From the NCBI GenBank assembly GCA_018262395.1, contig JAGSYM010000041.1:1-7715 (forward strand): a stretch of 7,715 nucleotides of DNA, written 5' to 3'. The stretch's first letter is position 1. Each line of letters opens with the position of its first letter. The notes beneath the pieces are model-generated. The model was not told the origin of the DNA. It searched no databases and saw nothing but the letters and a program-made list of their open reading frames with translations. A program made the position numbers and the translations under genes. This document shows, one piece after another, positions 1 to 6,340 of this stretch. This stretch comes from Nitrospirota bacterium. GTDB lineage: Bacteria > Nitrospirota > Thermodesulfovibrionia > Thermodesulfovibrionales > SM23-35.

Positions 1-175
1 CGAGAATGGGGTCCGCGGCCAGTATGAGGAATCCCTTATCGGTGCACCGGTTCCTGACCCGAATAATCCGGTCAATATCGTGCGGATTATCCGTTCATTT
101 GATCCATGCCTCGCCTGCGCCGTCCACATCATTGATCCGCAGACGAACGAAATCAGGAAATTTGTTATTGAATAA
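1..175 (+). CDS. [NiFe]-hydrogenase large (catalytic) subunit, C-terminal fragment
   Basis: This is the 3' end of a gene that starts outside the window. The reading frame runs from base 2 to the TAA at 173-175 and gives 57 residues. It contains the C-terminal nickel-site motif DPCLACAVH (D at 101-103, H at 125-127), whose two cysteines help bind the Ni-Fe centre. The preceding stretch, with EESLIGAPVPDP and RIIRSFDP, resembles group 1 (membrane-bound, uptake) enzymes more than the group 3 form, which usually reads DPCLSCATH. After the motif histidine come 15 residues (from IIDPQ to the end). In this family such a tail is removed by a dedicated endopeptidase after nickel insertion, and the next gene encodes one. 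The family is clear. The subgroup is an inference from a short piece, and the rest of the operon (small subunit, cytochrome b) is not visible. Confidence 0.93.
   Translation, partial: ENGVRGQYEESLIGAPVPDPNNPVNIVRIIRSFDPCLACAVHIIDPQTNEIRKFVIE
156..160 (+). promoter_or_regulatory. Possible ribosome binding site for the hydrogenase protease (supports TTG start at 168)
   Basis: GGAAA lies 7 nt before TTG 168-170, inside the last codons of the hydrogenase large subunit. It is the only Shine-Dalgarno-like site correctly placed for a TTG, GTG or ATG codon in the protease frame near the gene boundary. It would imply translational coupling to the large-subunit stop codon at 173-175. The match is modest. 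Confidence 0.35.
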
Positions 176-767
176 AAAAACAGAAAGAAAGAATATTGTT
201 TCCCCTGATCCCCCTTTAGCAAAGGGGGGCAGGGGGCATTTTTCAGAGAAAACTTTTCGCAGGATAAATAATAAACTTCGTGACGAGAAAGATACAATCT
301 CACAACAAAAGATTATCATTCTTGGAATCGGCAATATCCTCCTCTCTGATGAAGGCATAGGTGTTCATGTCGCAAACGAACTCTTCAAAAGAGAATTGCC
401 TGAAAATGTTTCCGTTGTTGAAGGCGGCACCGATGGATTCCGTCTTCTGAACGTCATAACCGAAGCCGATCGTTTAATCGTCATTGATGCAGTCAGGGGA
501 AGCGCTGAACCAGGATCCATATACCGTTTTGATATTGATGACGTGAAAAGATGCCCGTCAGGATTTAAGACCTCTGTCCACCAGATCGGGATTCTGGAGG
601 TCATTGATCTGTCAGGACTTATCGGGAAAACACCTCACACAACGATTATCGGCATTGAACCCAAATCCCTTGAAATGGGTATGGAGCTCTCTCCGGAAAT
701 CAGGGAGAAAATTCCGAGAATTATCGATATAGTTTTTGATGAAATTAACCATTCTCCAAAGCCTTAA
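168..767 (+). CDS. Hydrogenase maturation endopeptidase (HyaD/HybD/HupD family, peptidase M52)
   Basis: This nickel-dependent endopeptidase cleaves the C-terminal tail of a [NiFe]-hydrogenase large subunit after the active site is built, allowing the subunit to fold and pair with the small subunit. The conserved core begins at base 309 and has about 152 residues, the usual family length. It shows GIGNILLSDEGIGV, then VIDAV, then SVHQIG. From the TTG at 168, E62, D107 and H138 match the three metal-binding residues of E. coli HybD (Glu16, Asp62, His93) with nearly identical spacing. PHTTIIGIEP and LSPEI near the C-terminus are also typical. The start is uncertain. Between TTG 168 and the core there is no ATG, GTG, TTG or CTG in frame, so a TTG start adds about 47 non-conserved residues, part of them encoded by a palindromic repeat. 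Alternatives are a rare start codon such as ATC 297, or a sequence error near 307-310. The large subunit lies directly upstream and is the expected substrate. Family confidence is high; start confidence is low. Confidence 0.9.
   Translation: MNKKTERKNIVSPDPPLAKGGRGHFSEKTFRRINNKLRDEKDTISQQKIIILGIGNILLSDEGIGVHVANELFKRELPENVSVVEGGTDGFRLLNVITEADRLIVIDAVRGSAEPGSIYRFDIDDVKRCPSGFKTSVHQIGILEVIDLSGLIGKTPHTTIIGIEPKSLEMGMELSPEIREKIPRIIDIVFDEINHSPKP
202..235 (+). repeat. Nested GC-rich palindrome (REP-like hairpin) between hydrogenase subunit and protease core
   Basis: The inner stem CCCCCTTT (210-217) pairs perfectly with AAAGGGGG (221-228) around the loop AGC. The outer stem CCCCTG (202-207) pairs with CAGGGG (230-235), with an AT/G bulge between the two stems. 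Five T residues follow at 239-243. The make-up resembles the dispersed C-run/G-run palindromes common between genes in many bacterial genomes. Read through in the protease frame it encodes SPDPPLAKGGRG. It could be a mobile REP-type element, an RNA processing or stabilising structure, or a weak attenuator. Only one copy is in the window. Confidence 0.7.
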
Positions 768-860
768 TTCTTGCCTCTCATATCAGACATATAACTGATT
801 TCCTCATCACTTCTTCTCTTCATAAACTGCTTACCAATCATGCCGATTTGTAAGATAGTC

Positions 861-866
861 TATAAT
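861..866 (+). promoter_or_regulatory. Possible -10 box upstream of the penicillin-binding protein gene
   Basis: A perfect TATAAT lies 44 nt before the ATG at 911, in the 143-nt gap after the protease gene. No good -35 hexamer sits at the normal distance: positions 838-843 read TCATGC. It is therefore a tentative sigma-70-type site, possibly activator-dependent. The rest of the gap (768-860) holds only a 5-bp inverted repeat (782-786 with 795-799), and I recognise nothing else in it. Confidence 0.35.
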
Positions 867-910
867 GAAGTATCTGCAGAAACACGGGATACATGAAAAG
901 GTCATAGCTA

Positions 911-2707
911 ATGAGAAGAAAAATATTGCTCATGATGATTATACTCTCTGTTTTGATCGGTACAGTCAGCGGCTTTGCCTTTTGGGCAATCTCTGACCTT
1001 CCCAGTACAAGCATGCTGCAGGAGTATATTCCTCTCGAATCTTCTATGGTCTTTTCGAGTGACGGCAAAGTATTAGCCGAGTTTTACCTCGAACGCAGGA
1101 CTTTCATCCCGTATTATCAGATACCAGACCATGTAAAAAAAGCATTTATCGCTGTCGAAGATGTGCGGTTTTACAATCACCCTGGGGTTGATTTCATTGG
1201 CGTAATGCGTGCCCTCTGGCATGATATAAAAGCCGGTGGTGTTGTTGAGGGCGGGAGTACCATAACGCAGCAGCTTGCACGCATGCTTTTTTTGAAACCC
1301 GATAAAAGCATCAAAAGGAAAATTAAAGAAGCTGCACTCTCAATCCTCATAGAACAGCGGTACACAAAAGATGAGATCCTTGGAATGTATCTGAATCAGG
1401 CATATTTCGGAACAAGGGCATATGGAATAGAAGCCGCGTCACAGACATATTTCGGAAAAACCACAAAGGAACTGAGTATAGCAGATGCTGCACTCCTTGC
1501 CTCAATGCCAAAGGCTCCTTCGATTTACTCTCCCTTTAAGAATCCGGAAAAAGCCAAGTTTAGAAGAGCTATAGCTTTAAGACAGATGGTGGACTCTCAT
1601 CTTATAACAGAAGCCCAATCTGAAGAAGCAGAGAATGTCCCTCTTCCTCAAAATCCTCATTTCAGGAAATATGATGCGCCGTATTTTATAGAAACTCTGA
1701 GACAGAATCTTGAAGACAAAGTGGGGAACGCCCTCTATACCTCCGGCTACAAAATATATTCCACCTTGGACTCAGGCATGCAAGAGGCGGCTGAGGAAGC
1801 TGTTACCAATGGACTTATCTCCCTACAAAAGCGAGTGAAACCCGGCGTTGAGGCAGCATTAGTAGCAATGGATCTTCGCACCGGTCAGATAAAAGCTTTT
1901 GTGGGCGGTTCGAATTTCTGGAAAAACCAGTTCAACAGGGCAACGCAGGCCTTGAGACAACCGGGCTCGGCATTTAAACCATTTGTCTTTATTGCAGCTA
2001 TCGAAAATGGAATGATGTCTGAAGATATTGTGCGCGACTCTCCGATATCTTTTCCAGGTGCAAAACCGGGAGAGAGATGGATACCCCGCAATTATGACGG
2101 TAAATACTACGGCAATGTTACTCTGAGGACAGCTCTTGCAAAGTCCCTGAACTGCGCGACCATCAGACTTGCAACAGATGTAGGAATTGATGGTGTCATA
2201 GAGATGGCCAGGAGACTTGGAATACGAAGCCAGCTCCAGCGGTATCTTCCTCTCGTTATCGGAGCATCAGATGTTACGCTCGCAGATATGGTTTATGCGT
2301 ATTCTGCATTTGCATCCGGACAGCAACCAAGGATTATGTTCTATGAGAGGATACTGAACCGTGACGGTGTTGTCGTCGAGGAGAATAAACCGGTCATCAA
2401 CCAAGTGCTTTCTGAGGATGATGTGCAGGAGATGAAGATTCTCCTGAAGGCTGTTGTCGAAGAGGGAACTGCAGTGCGGGCAAGAGAACTCAAACGGCCG
2501 ATTTTTGGAAAAACAGGGACTACGAATGATTACACAGATGCATGGTTTATCGGATTTGATGAGAAACTTGTTGTTGGTGTATGGGTTGGCAGGGATGACC
2601 ATACGCCGATTGGGCGAAAAGAGACCGGTGCACGTGCAGCACTGCCAATATGGATCGATTTTATGAAAACAGTGCTTCCACAAATTCCTTTGGATCAAAA
2701 TCCCTAA
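911..2707 (+). CDS. mrcA: Bifunctional class A penicillin-binding protein 1A (transglycosylase/transpeptidase)
   Basis: This inner-membrane enzyme polymerises lipid II into glycan strands and cross-links the peptides. The 598-residue protein begins with a short basic stretch and one membrane segment (about residues 5-27). The glycosyltransferase-51 domain (about 45-220) shows AVEDVRFYNHPG with catalytic Glu83, GGSTITQQ (114-121), RKIKEA (136-141) and KDEILGMYLN (153-162). The transpeptidase domain (about 315-585) has the active-site SxxK at S353-K356 in QPGSAFKP, SLN at 412-414, and KTGT at 534-537. It is shorter than E. coli PBP1a, which carries an extra inserted domain, but is a normal size for compact PBP1A-family members. 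The ATG at 911 is preceded by AAAAGG at 896-901, a 9-nt spacing. The upstream in-frame ATG at 893 is closed by a TAG after four codons, so it cannot be the start. The last 15 codons overlap ftsY on the other strand. The gene appears to stand alone. mrcA/ponA is the family-level symbol. Confidence 0.96.
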   Translation: MRRKILLMMIILSVLIGTVSGFAFWAISDLPSTSMLQEYIPLESSMVFSSDGKVLAEFYLERRTFIPYYQIPDHVKKAFIAVEDVRFYNHPGVDFIGVMRALWHDIKAGGVVEGGSTITQQLARMLFLKPDKSIKRKIKEAALSILIEQRYTKDEILGMYLNQAYFGTRAYGIEAASQTYFGKTTKELSIADAALLASMPKAPSIYSPFKNPEKAKFRRAIALRQMVDSHLITEAQSEEAENVPLPQNPHFRKYDAPYFIETLRQNLEDKVGNALYTSGYKIYSTLDSGMQEAAEEAVTNGLISLQKRVKPGVEAALVAMDLRTGQIKAFVGGSNFWKNQFNRATQALRQPGSAFKPFVFIAAIENGMMSEDIVRDSPISFPGAKPGERWIPRNYDGKYYGNVTLRTALAKSLNCATIRLATDVGIDGVIEMARRLGIRSQLQRYLPLVIGASDVTLADMVYAYSAFASGQQPRIMFYERILNRDGVVVEENKPVINQVLSEDDVQEMKILLKAVVEEGTAVRARELKRPIFGKTGTTNDYTDAWFIGFDEKLVVGVWVGRDDHTPIGRKETGARAALPIWIDFMKTVLPQIPLDQNP

Positions 2708-3566
2708 GGTCCTCAATTCCTTCGCCGATACCGATAAGCCTCACAGGTATGCCGAGCCCTTTCTTAACAGCAAAGATGATTCCTCCTTTTGCAGTGCCGT
2801 CAAGCTTTGTCAGGGCTATCCCGGAAATCCCGACAGCTTCGTTAAATAACTCTGCCTGCCTGAGCGCATTCTGTCCTGTTGTTGCATCAACAACAAGAAG
2901 AATCTCATGAGGTGCCCCCGGCATGGCTTTGTCGATAGATCTTCTGACCTTTTTTAGTTCCTCCATGAGGTTGCTTTTGGTATGAAGCCTTCCTGCAGTG
3001 TCAATGATAACAACATCAATATTTCTGCTCTGCGCTGCTACAACAGCATCAAAAGCGACTGCTGCCGGATCTGATCCCTTCTGGTGTTTTACAAACTGGG
3101 TACCGGCTCTTTGAGACCATATTTCGAGCTGCTCTATACCGGCTGCCCGAAAAGTGTCGCCGGCCGCGAGCATTACGGAAAATCCCTGTGAGCGAAGCCT
3201 GCTCGCAAGTTTTCCGATCGTTGTCGTCTTCCCAACGCCATTCACACCAACCCCAAGGATTACAAATGGTTTAGCGTCAGACACCGCAAGAGGGTGGGGG
3301 GCTCCGAGCATTTCTGCCATCTCTTTCTTCAGGAGTTCCCTGACAGATTCGACATCTCTGGCCTCACCCTGTCTGGCTTTCTCCCGGATAACGGTCATGA
3401 TCTCAGATGCCGCCCTGGTTCCCACATCAGACATTATGAGAATTTCTTCAAGCTCTTCAAGCGTTGTTTCATCGATTTTCCGTCCTGTAAAAATAGACTC
3501 GACTTTTTCGACAAAGCTCTTTCTCGTCTTTGTCAGGCTCTCTTTCAAACGGTCAAAAAACCCCAT
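2661..3566 (-). CDS. ftsY: Signal recognition particle receptor FtsY (SRP GTPase)
   Basis: FtsY docks ribosome-SRP complexes at the inner membrane so that membrane proteins are inserted co-translationally. From the ATG at 3566 the protein has 301 residues. It starts MGFFDRLKESL, an amphipathic helix typical of short FtsY proteins, followed by the helical N domain (to about 90). The GTPase G domain has the P-loop GVNGVGKTTT (107-116), AAGDTFRAA (134-142), DTAGRLH (189-195), TKLDGTAKGG (253-262) and the closing GEGIEDLRDFDP (281-292). The acidic N-terminal A domain of E. coli FtsY is absent, as in many non-enteric bacteria. ATGs occur at 3569 and 3566, just after a strong AGGAGG. The second has the better spacing (4 nt against 1). 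An ATG further upstream at 3623 lies inside the predicted promoter and is unlikely to be used. The 3' end overlaps the penicillin-binding protein gene tail to tail by 47 nt. The divergent neighbour is asd. Confidence 0.97.
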   Translation of the reverse strand: MGFFDRLKESLTKTRKSFVEKVESIFTGRKIDETTLEELEEILIMSDVGTRAASEIMTVIREKARQGEARDVESVRELLKKEMAEMLGAPHPLAVSDAKPFVILGVGVNGVGKTTTIGKLASRLRSQGFSVMLAAGDTFRAAGIEQLEIWSQRAGTQFVKHQKGSDPAAVAFDAVVAAQSRNIDVVIIDTAGRLHTKSNLMEELKKVRRSIDKAMPGAPHEILLVVDATTGQNALRQAELFNEAVGISGIALTKLDGTAKGGIIFAVKKGLGIPVRLIGIGEGIEDLRDFDPKEFVEALFS

Positions 3567-3570
3567 CATT

Positions 3571-3576
3571 CCTCCT
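3571..3576 (-). promoter_or_regulatory. Ribosome binding site of ftsY (decides the start)
   Basis: On the minus strand this reads AGGAGG, directly before two consecutive ATG codons (3569-3567 and 3566-3564). Spacing favours the second, giving a protein beginning MGFFDRL. It rules against the longer reading from 3623. Confidence 0.8.
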
Positions 3577-3593
3577 CGAAAAAATAATCTGTA

Positions 3594-3623
3594 ATTGTAA
3601 TTTCTTTTGTCCGGAATTATCAA
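3594..3623 (-). promoter_or_regulatory. Sigma-70-type promoter of ftsY
   Basis: On the minus strand TTGATA (3623-3618) matches the -35 consensus at five of six positions. After an 18-nt spacer, TACAAT (3599-3594) matches the -10 consensus at five of six. Transcription would start near 3587, leaving an untranslated leader of about 20 nt with the AGGAGG site. The longest open reading of ftsY would begin inside this promoter, which supports the shorter start. Confidence 0.6.
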
Positions 3624-3780
3624 TCTGCTTGCACCGATGTACTTTTCTTATTGAGCAGATAGAGGGTCTGAAACAACTTCAGAATGATCGCTATTAAGGC
3701 TCTGCATTTATGGCTGTGGAGGTGAATTTATATCAGCATCTCATAATATAGAAGCTTTTCTATGCAATTTGTTGACGGTA
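3624..3780. other. Intergenic stretch between the ftsY and asd promoters, no gene recognised
   Basis: No convincing gene or RNA family is recognised here. Visible items are a perfect Shine-Dalgarno-like GGAGGTGA at 3718-3725 with no suitable start codon after it, and a 6-bp inverted repeat ATAGAA/TTCTAT (3748-3753, 3758-3763) with a GCTT loop. A 25-codon open frame (3762-3839, beginning MQFVDGIVF) ends just before the asd ribosome binding site, but it lacks its own such site. The inverted repeat could be a regulator site for either divergent gene; this is unproven. Confidence 0.4.
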
Positions 3781-3808
3781 TTGTTTTTTCAAGGGCAATG
3801 ATTATAAT
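3781..3808 (+). promoter_or_regulatory. Probable promoter of asd
   Basis: TATAAT at 3803-3808 is a perfect -10 hexamer. TTGTTT at 3781-3786, 16 nt upstream, is a weak -35 box matching only TTG. A better TTGACG at 3772-3777 lies 25 nt away, which is too far. The start site would be near 3815, leaving about 40 nt of leader, too short for a lysine riboswitch of the kind known upstream of some asd genes. Confidence 0.5.
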
Positions 3809-3855
3809 AGAGTTATTTCTTGCCAAGATTACTACATAACGGAGGATAGCATCGT

Positions 3856-4875
3856 ATGCTGAAAAAGAAGGGGAAATATATAACAGCGGTTGTTGGTGCA
3901 ACCGGCGCCGTCGGTAACGAGATGGTTAGGACACTTGAAGAGAGGGTATTCCCTGTGGAGAGGCTGCGGCTTTTTGCATCAGAGCGCTCTGAAGGAAAAC
4001 GAATGGAGTTCAGAGATATGATGATACCGGTTGAAACGTTAAGTGAGAAATCTTTTGAAGGTATTGATATCGCCCTTTTCTCCGCAGGTGCGGAGCGGTC
4101 CAAAACATGGGCGCCTGTTGCAGCCCGTTCCGGCTGCGTTGTCGTTGACAATTCAAGCCAGTGGAGAATGGATCCCGAGGTGCCTTTAGTCGTCCCTGAA
4201 GTCAACTCTCATGATCTGGAGTGGCACAGGGGAATCATTGCAAATCCCAACTGCTCGACCATTCAAATGGTGGTTGTACTGAAACCACTTCATGACGCGG
4301 CACAATTGAAGAGAGTGGTAGTAACAACGTTTCAGTCTGTGTCCGGCACCGGTCAGAAAGCAATAGATGAACTTATGCAGCAGACAGCAGACCTGCTCAA
4401 TTTCAAGGAAGTAACGTGCAAAGTGTATCCATATCAAATAGCATTCAATGTCCTTCCTCATATCGACACGTTTCTCGAAAACGGCTACACAAAAGAAGAA
4501 ATGAAGATGGTAAACGAGACAAAGAAGATCATTGGTGATGAGGCGATCAGGGTAACAGCAACAACCGTCCGCGTCCCTGTTTTCAGGTGTCATTCAGAAA
4601 GTCTGAATATAGAGACCGAAAAAAAACTGACACCTGATGATGTGCGGGCAATCCTTTCATCAGCTCCCGGCGTAATCGTCTATGATGCACCCGGAAAAAA
4701 TATCTATCCCATACCGATCCATGTAGCAGGCAAGGATGAGACATATGTCGGGAGAATACGCGAGGATGAAACAATAGAAAACGGCATCAACATGTGGATC
4801 GTTGCTGACAACCTGAGAAAGGGTGCCGCTCTTAATGCTGTGCAGATTGCAGAGAAACTCATCGAAAGGGCATAA
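3856..4875 (+). CDS. asd: Aspartate-semialdehyde dehydrogenase
   Basis: This cytosolic enzyme reduces L-aspartyl-4-phosphate to L-aspartate-4-semialdehyde with NADPH. That is the branch point to lysine and diaminopimelate, methionine, threonine and isoleucine. The 339 residues are the usual length. The N-terminal nucleotide-binding motif GATGAVG lies at 14-20, SAGAERSK at 76-83 and VVDNSSQWR at 96-104. The nucleophile is Cys133 in NPNCSTIQ, SGTGQKA is at 163-169, and the general-base histidine is His246 in RVPVFRCHSE. The C-terminal MWIVADNLRKGAALNAVQIAE helix region is also characteristic of the family. The ATG at 3856 follows GGAGG (3841-3845) with a 10-nt gap. A dedicated promoter sits upstream and ftsY is divergent. 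The stop is followed by an octamer array and a weak hairpin, so asd is probably transcribed alone or only loosely linked to mtaD. Confidence 0.97.
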   Translation: MLKKKGKYITAVVGATGAVGNEMVRTLEERVFPVERLRLFASERSEGKRMEFRDMMIPVETLSEKSFEGIDIALFSAGAERSKTWAPVAARSGCVVVDNSSQWRMDPEVPLVVPEVNSHDLEWHRGIIANPNCSTIQMVVVLKPLHDAAQLKRVVVTTFQSVSGTGQKAIDELMQQTADLLNFKEVTCKVYPYQIAFNVLPHIDTFLENGYTKEEMKMVNETKKIIGDEAIRVTATTVRVPVFRCHSESLNIETEKKLTPDDVRAILSSAPGVIVYDAPGKNIYPIPIHVAGKDETYVGRIREDETIENGINMWIVADNLRKGAALNAVQIAEKLIERA

Positions 4876-4880
4876 AGAAG

Positions 4881-4912
4881 GTTCAAGGATTCAAAGGTTC
4901 AAGGTTTCGAGG
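4881..4912 (+). repeat. Short tandem octamer array after asd
   Basis: Four consecutive 8-nt units follow each other: GTTCAAGG, ATTCAAAG, GTTCAAGG and TTTCGAGG, consensus nTTCAAGG. The first and third are identical. The array starts 5 nt after the asd stop codon and encodes nothing evident. It may be a simple slippage-type repeat. Confidence 0.65.
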
Positions 4913-4917
4913 GTCTC

Positions 4918-4941
4918 AGATTTCCGCATGAATCTTTTTTT
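4918..4941 (+). terminator. Weak intrinsic terminator candidate after asd
   Basis: AGATTT (4918-4923) pairs with GAATCT (4930-4935) around a 6-nt loop (one G-U pair), and T residues run without a break from 4935 to 4941. The stem is short and AT-rich, so termination would be partial at best. It lies between asd and mtaD, where some read-through could still feed mtaD. Confidence 0.4.
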
Positions 4942-4971
4942 AACACATGTGATATTTGGATTTCGTTGTTT

Positions 4972-4976
4972 AGGAG
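4972..4976 (+). promoter_or_regulatory. Ribosome binding site of mtaD (decides the start)
   Basis: AGGAG lies 10 nt before the ATG at 4987. The longer reading from TTG 4966 would place this site inside the coding sequence and has no such site of its own, so ATG 4987 is preferred. Confidence 0.65.
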
Positions 4977-4986
4977 TATCGTCATC

Positions 4987-6303
4987 ATGATATCTGTTGA
5001 CCACATCATCTACGGGGATTATATCCTCCCTATGGATCAATCCTTTAGCGTAATCGAAAAAGGGGCAGTTGCAATCCAGGGGAATAAAATTCTTGACTTA
5101 GGGTCTTCTGAGGAGATATCCAGGAAATACAATTCCGAAAAGATTTCCGCGGGAGAGGGGAGAGTTGTTCTTCCGGGCTTCATCAATACGCATACCCATG
5201 CAGCGATGGTCTATTTCAGGGGAATCGCTGATGATCTGCCCTTGACTGAGTGGCTGAATGACCACATCTGGCCTGCAGAGAACACATGGTTAAGCCCTTC
5301 GTTCATTTCAGATGCTGTTGAACTTGCCTGCCTCGAAATGCTGAAGGGTGGTGTCACAACCTATAATGATATGTATTTCTTTGAAGATGCAGCGGGTGAA
5401 TCCTCGAAACGAATCGGCATGAGGGCTGTGTTAGGCAGTGGAATCCTTGATTTCCCATCGGTTTCGGCGCGTTCAACCGCTGAATATCTCGATAATGCAA
5501 AACAGTTTGTGAAAAACTGGCAGGATGATGAACTGATCACGCCCTGCATTGCTCCGCATGCATTGTATACATGCGGACCGGATACATTGAAAAAATCGAA
5601 AACACTTGCAGAGATACTGGATGTTCCCTTGCATATACACCTTTCCGAAACTCAGTGGGAGGTGGGGGAGGTCATTGCCAGATATCACAAAAGACCTGTT
5701 GAATATCTTGCAGACCTTGGCTTTCTTGACGAATCAGTGGTCGCTGCCCACTGCATATGGCTCCATGATAATGAAATCGACCTTCTCGCAAAGCATAAAG
5801 TCGGTGTCTCCCACTGCATGGAAAGCAATCTGAAACTCGCATCAGGGTTTGCACCTGTTGTGTCCATGCTGACGGCGGGGATAAAGATTTCATTTGGTAC
5901 AGACGGCGCGGCAAGTAATAATGACCTGAGCATACTGAGTGAAATGGCTACTACAGCGAAAGTCCATAAAGCCCTGTCCAATAATCCGACAGTCCTTGAT
6001 GCAAAAACAGCCCTGCTCATGGCAACGAGATGGGGTGCAGAGGTATTAGGATTGGGTCACCTGATCGGCAGTATCGAACGGGGGAAAATCGCTGACATTA
6101 TCATCATAAACATCGATAAACCTCATTTAACGCCGCTCTATAATATCTATTCTCATATTGTTTACGCTGCTATGGCCTCTGATGTTGAGGCCGTTATGGT
6201 TAATGGGAACATGGTCATCAATGATAGGAGACTCATGACCGTTGATGAAGCAGAGATTTTATATAAAGCCAAAAAATGGTGCGAAAAAATACGAAACAGA
6301 TAA
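4987..6303 (+). CDS. mtaD: S-adenosylhomocysteine / 5'-methylthioadenosine deaminase (amidohydrolase, MtaD family)
   Basis: This zinc-dependent cytosolic enzyme removes the 6-amino group from S-adenosylhomocysteine and methylthioadenosine, the by-products of SAM-dependent methylation and of polyamine synthesis, giving the inosyl derivatives. The 438-residue protein has the amidohydrolase layout: a small N-terminal beta domain, then GFINTHTHAAM with metal ligands His69 and His71, and the family signature RGIADDLPLTEWL followed by HIWPAE with Glu98. These are followed by APHALYT (His191), HIHLSET (His218 and catalytic Glu221), SHCMESNLKLASG (276-287) and GTDGAASNN with metal ligand Asp306. ERGKIADIIIINID near the C-terminus returns to the beta domain. 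The pattern matches Thermotoga MtaD closely. Related TrzA/AtzA and guanine deaminases share the fold, so the substrate is inferred. The start is ATG 4987 rather than TTG 4966 because AGGAG stands at 4972-4976. The DUF262 gene follows after 37 nt and is probably co-transcribed. Confidence 0.92.
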   Translation: MISVDHIIYGDYILPMDQSFSVIEKGAVAIQGNKILDLGSSEEISRKYNSEKISAGEGRVVLPGFINTHTHAAMVYFRGIADDLPLTEWLNDHIWPAENTWLSPSFISDAVELACLEMLKGGVTTYNDMYFFEDAAGESSKRIGMRAVLGSGILDFPSVSARSTAEYLDNAKQFVKNWQDDELITPCIAPHALYTCGPDTLKKSKTLAEILDVPLHIHLSETQWEVGEVIARYHKRPVEYLADLGFLDESVVAAHCIWLHDNEIDLLAKHKVGVSHCMESNLKLASGFAPVVSMLTAGIKISFGTDGAASNNDLSILSEMATTAKVHKALSNNPTVLDAKTALLMATRWGAEVLGLGHLIGSIERGKIADIIIINIDKPHLTPLYNIYSHIVYAAMASDVEAVMVNGNMVINDRRLMTVDEAEILYKAKKWCEKIRNR

Positions 6304-6317
6304 TCAATAAATCAATA
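6302..6317 (+). repeat. Perfect tandem duplication of AATCAATA
   Basis: Two back-to-back copies of AATCAATA (6302-6309 and 6310-6317) begin within the mtaD stop codon and fill half of the gap before the DUF262 gene. This may be chance or slippage in AT-rich DNA. No function is proposed. Confidence 0.45.
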
Positions 6318-6340
6318 TACTGTGGGAGAAGGAGAATATC

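Noticed and set aside
6..167. Extension of the hydrogenase protease frame back to ATG 6
   Set aside because: This stretch overlaps the large-subunit coding sequence with its conserved DPCLACAVH motif in another frame. The extension shows no protease family features.
782..799. ATCAG/CTGAT inverted repeat as a terminator after the protease
   Set aside because: The stem has only 5 bp, a loop of 8, and no T-run, so it is too weak to call.
893..907. Four-codon mini-frame (ATG AAA AGG TCA TAG) before the penicillin-binding protein
   Set aside because: It is too short to support. It overlaps the ribosome binding site of the real gene and is probably chance.
2267..2716. Long open frame on the minus strand across the 3' end of the penicillin-binding protein gene
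   Set aside because: It is antisense to conserved transpeptidase motifs, its protein has no recognisable family features, and it is a shadow of the real gene.
3567..3623. Longer ftsY start at 3623
   Set aside because: The extra 19 residues are not FtsY-like, have no ribosome binding site, and coincide with the predicted promoter.
3710..3751. Thirteen-codon frame around GGAGGTGA in the ftsY-asd gap
   Set aside because: The Shine-Dalgarno-like site lies inside the frame, not before it, and the peptide resembles nothing known.
3762..3839. Leader peptide MQFVDGIVF... before asd
   Set aside because: It has no ribosome binding site, no run of regulatory amino-acid codons such as lysine or methionine, and it spans the predicted asd promoter, so the transcript would not contain its start.
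4966..4986. TTG start for mtaD at 4966
   Set aside because: The AGGAG site lies inside this extension and points to ATG 4987. The added residues are not part of the family's usual N-terminus.
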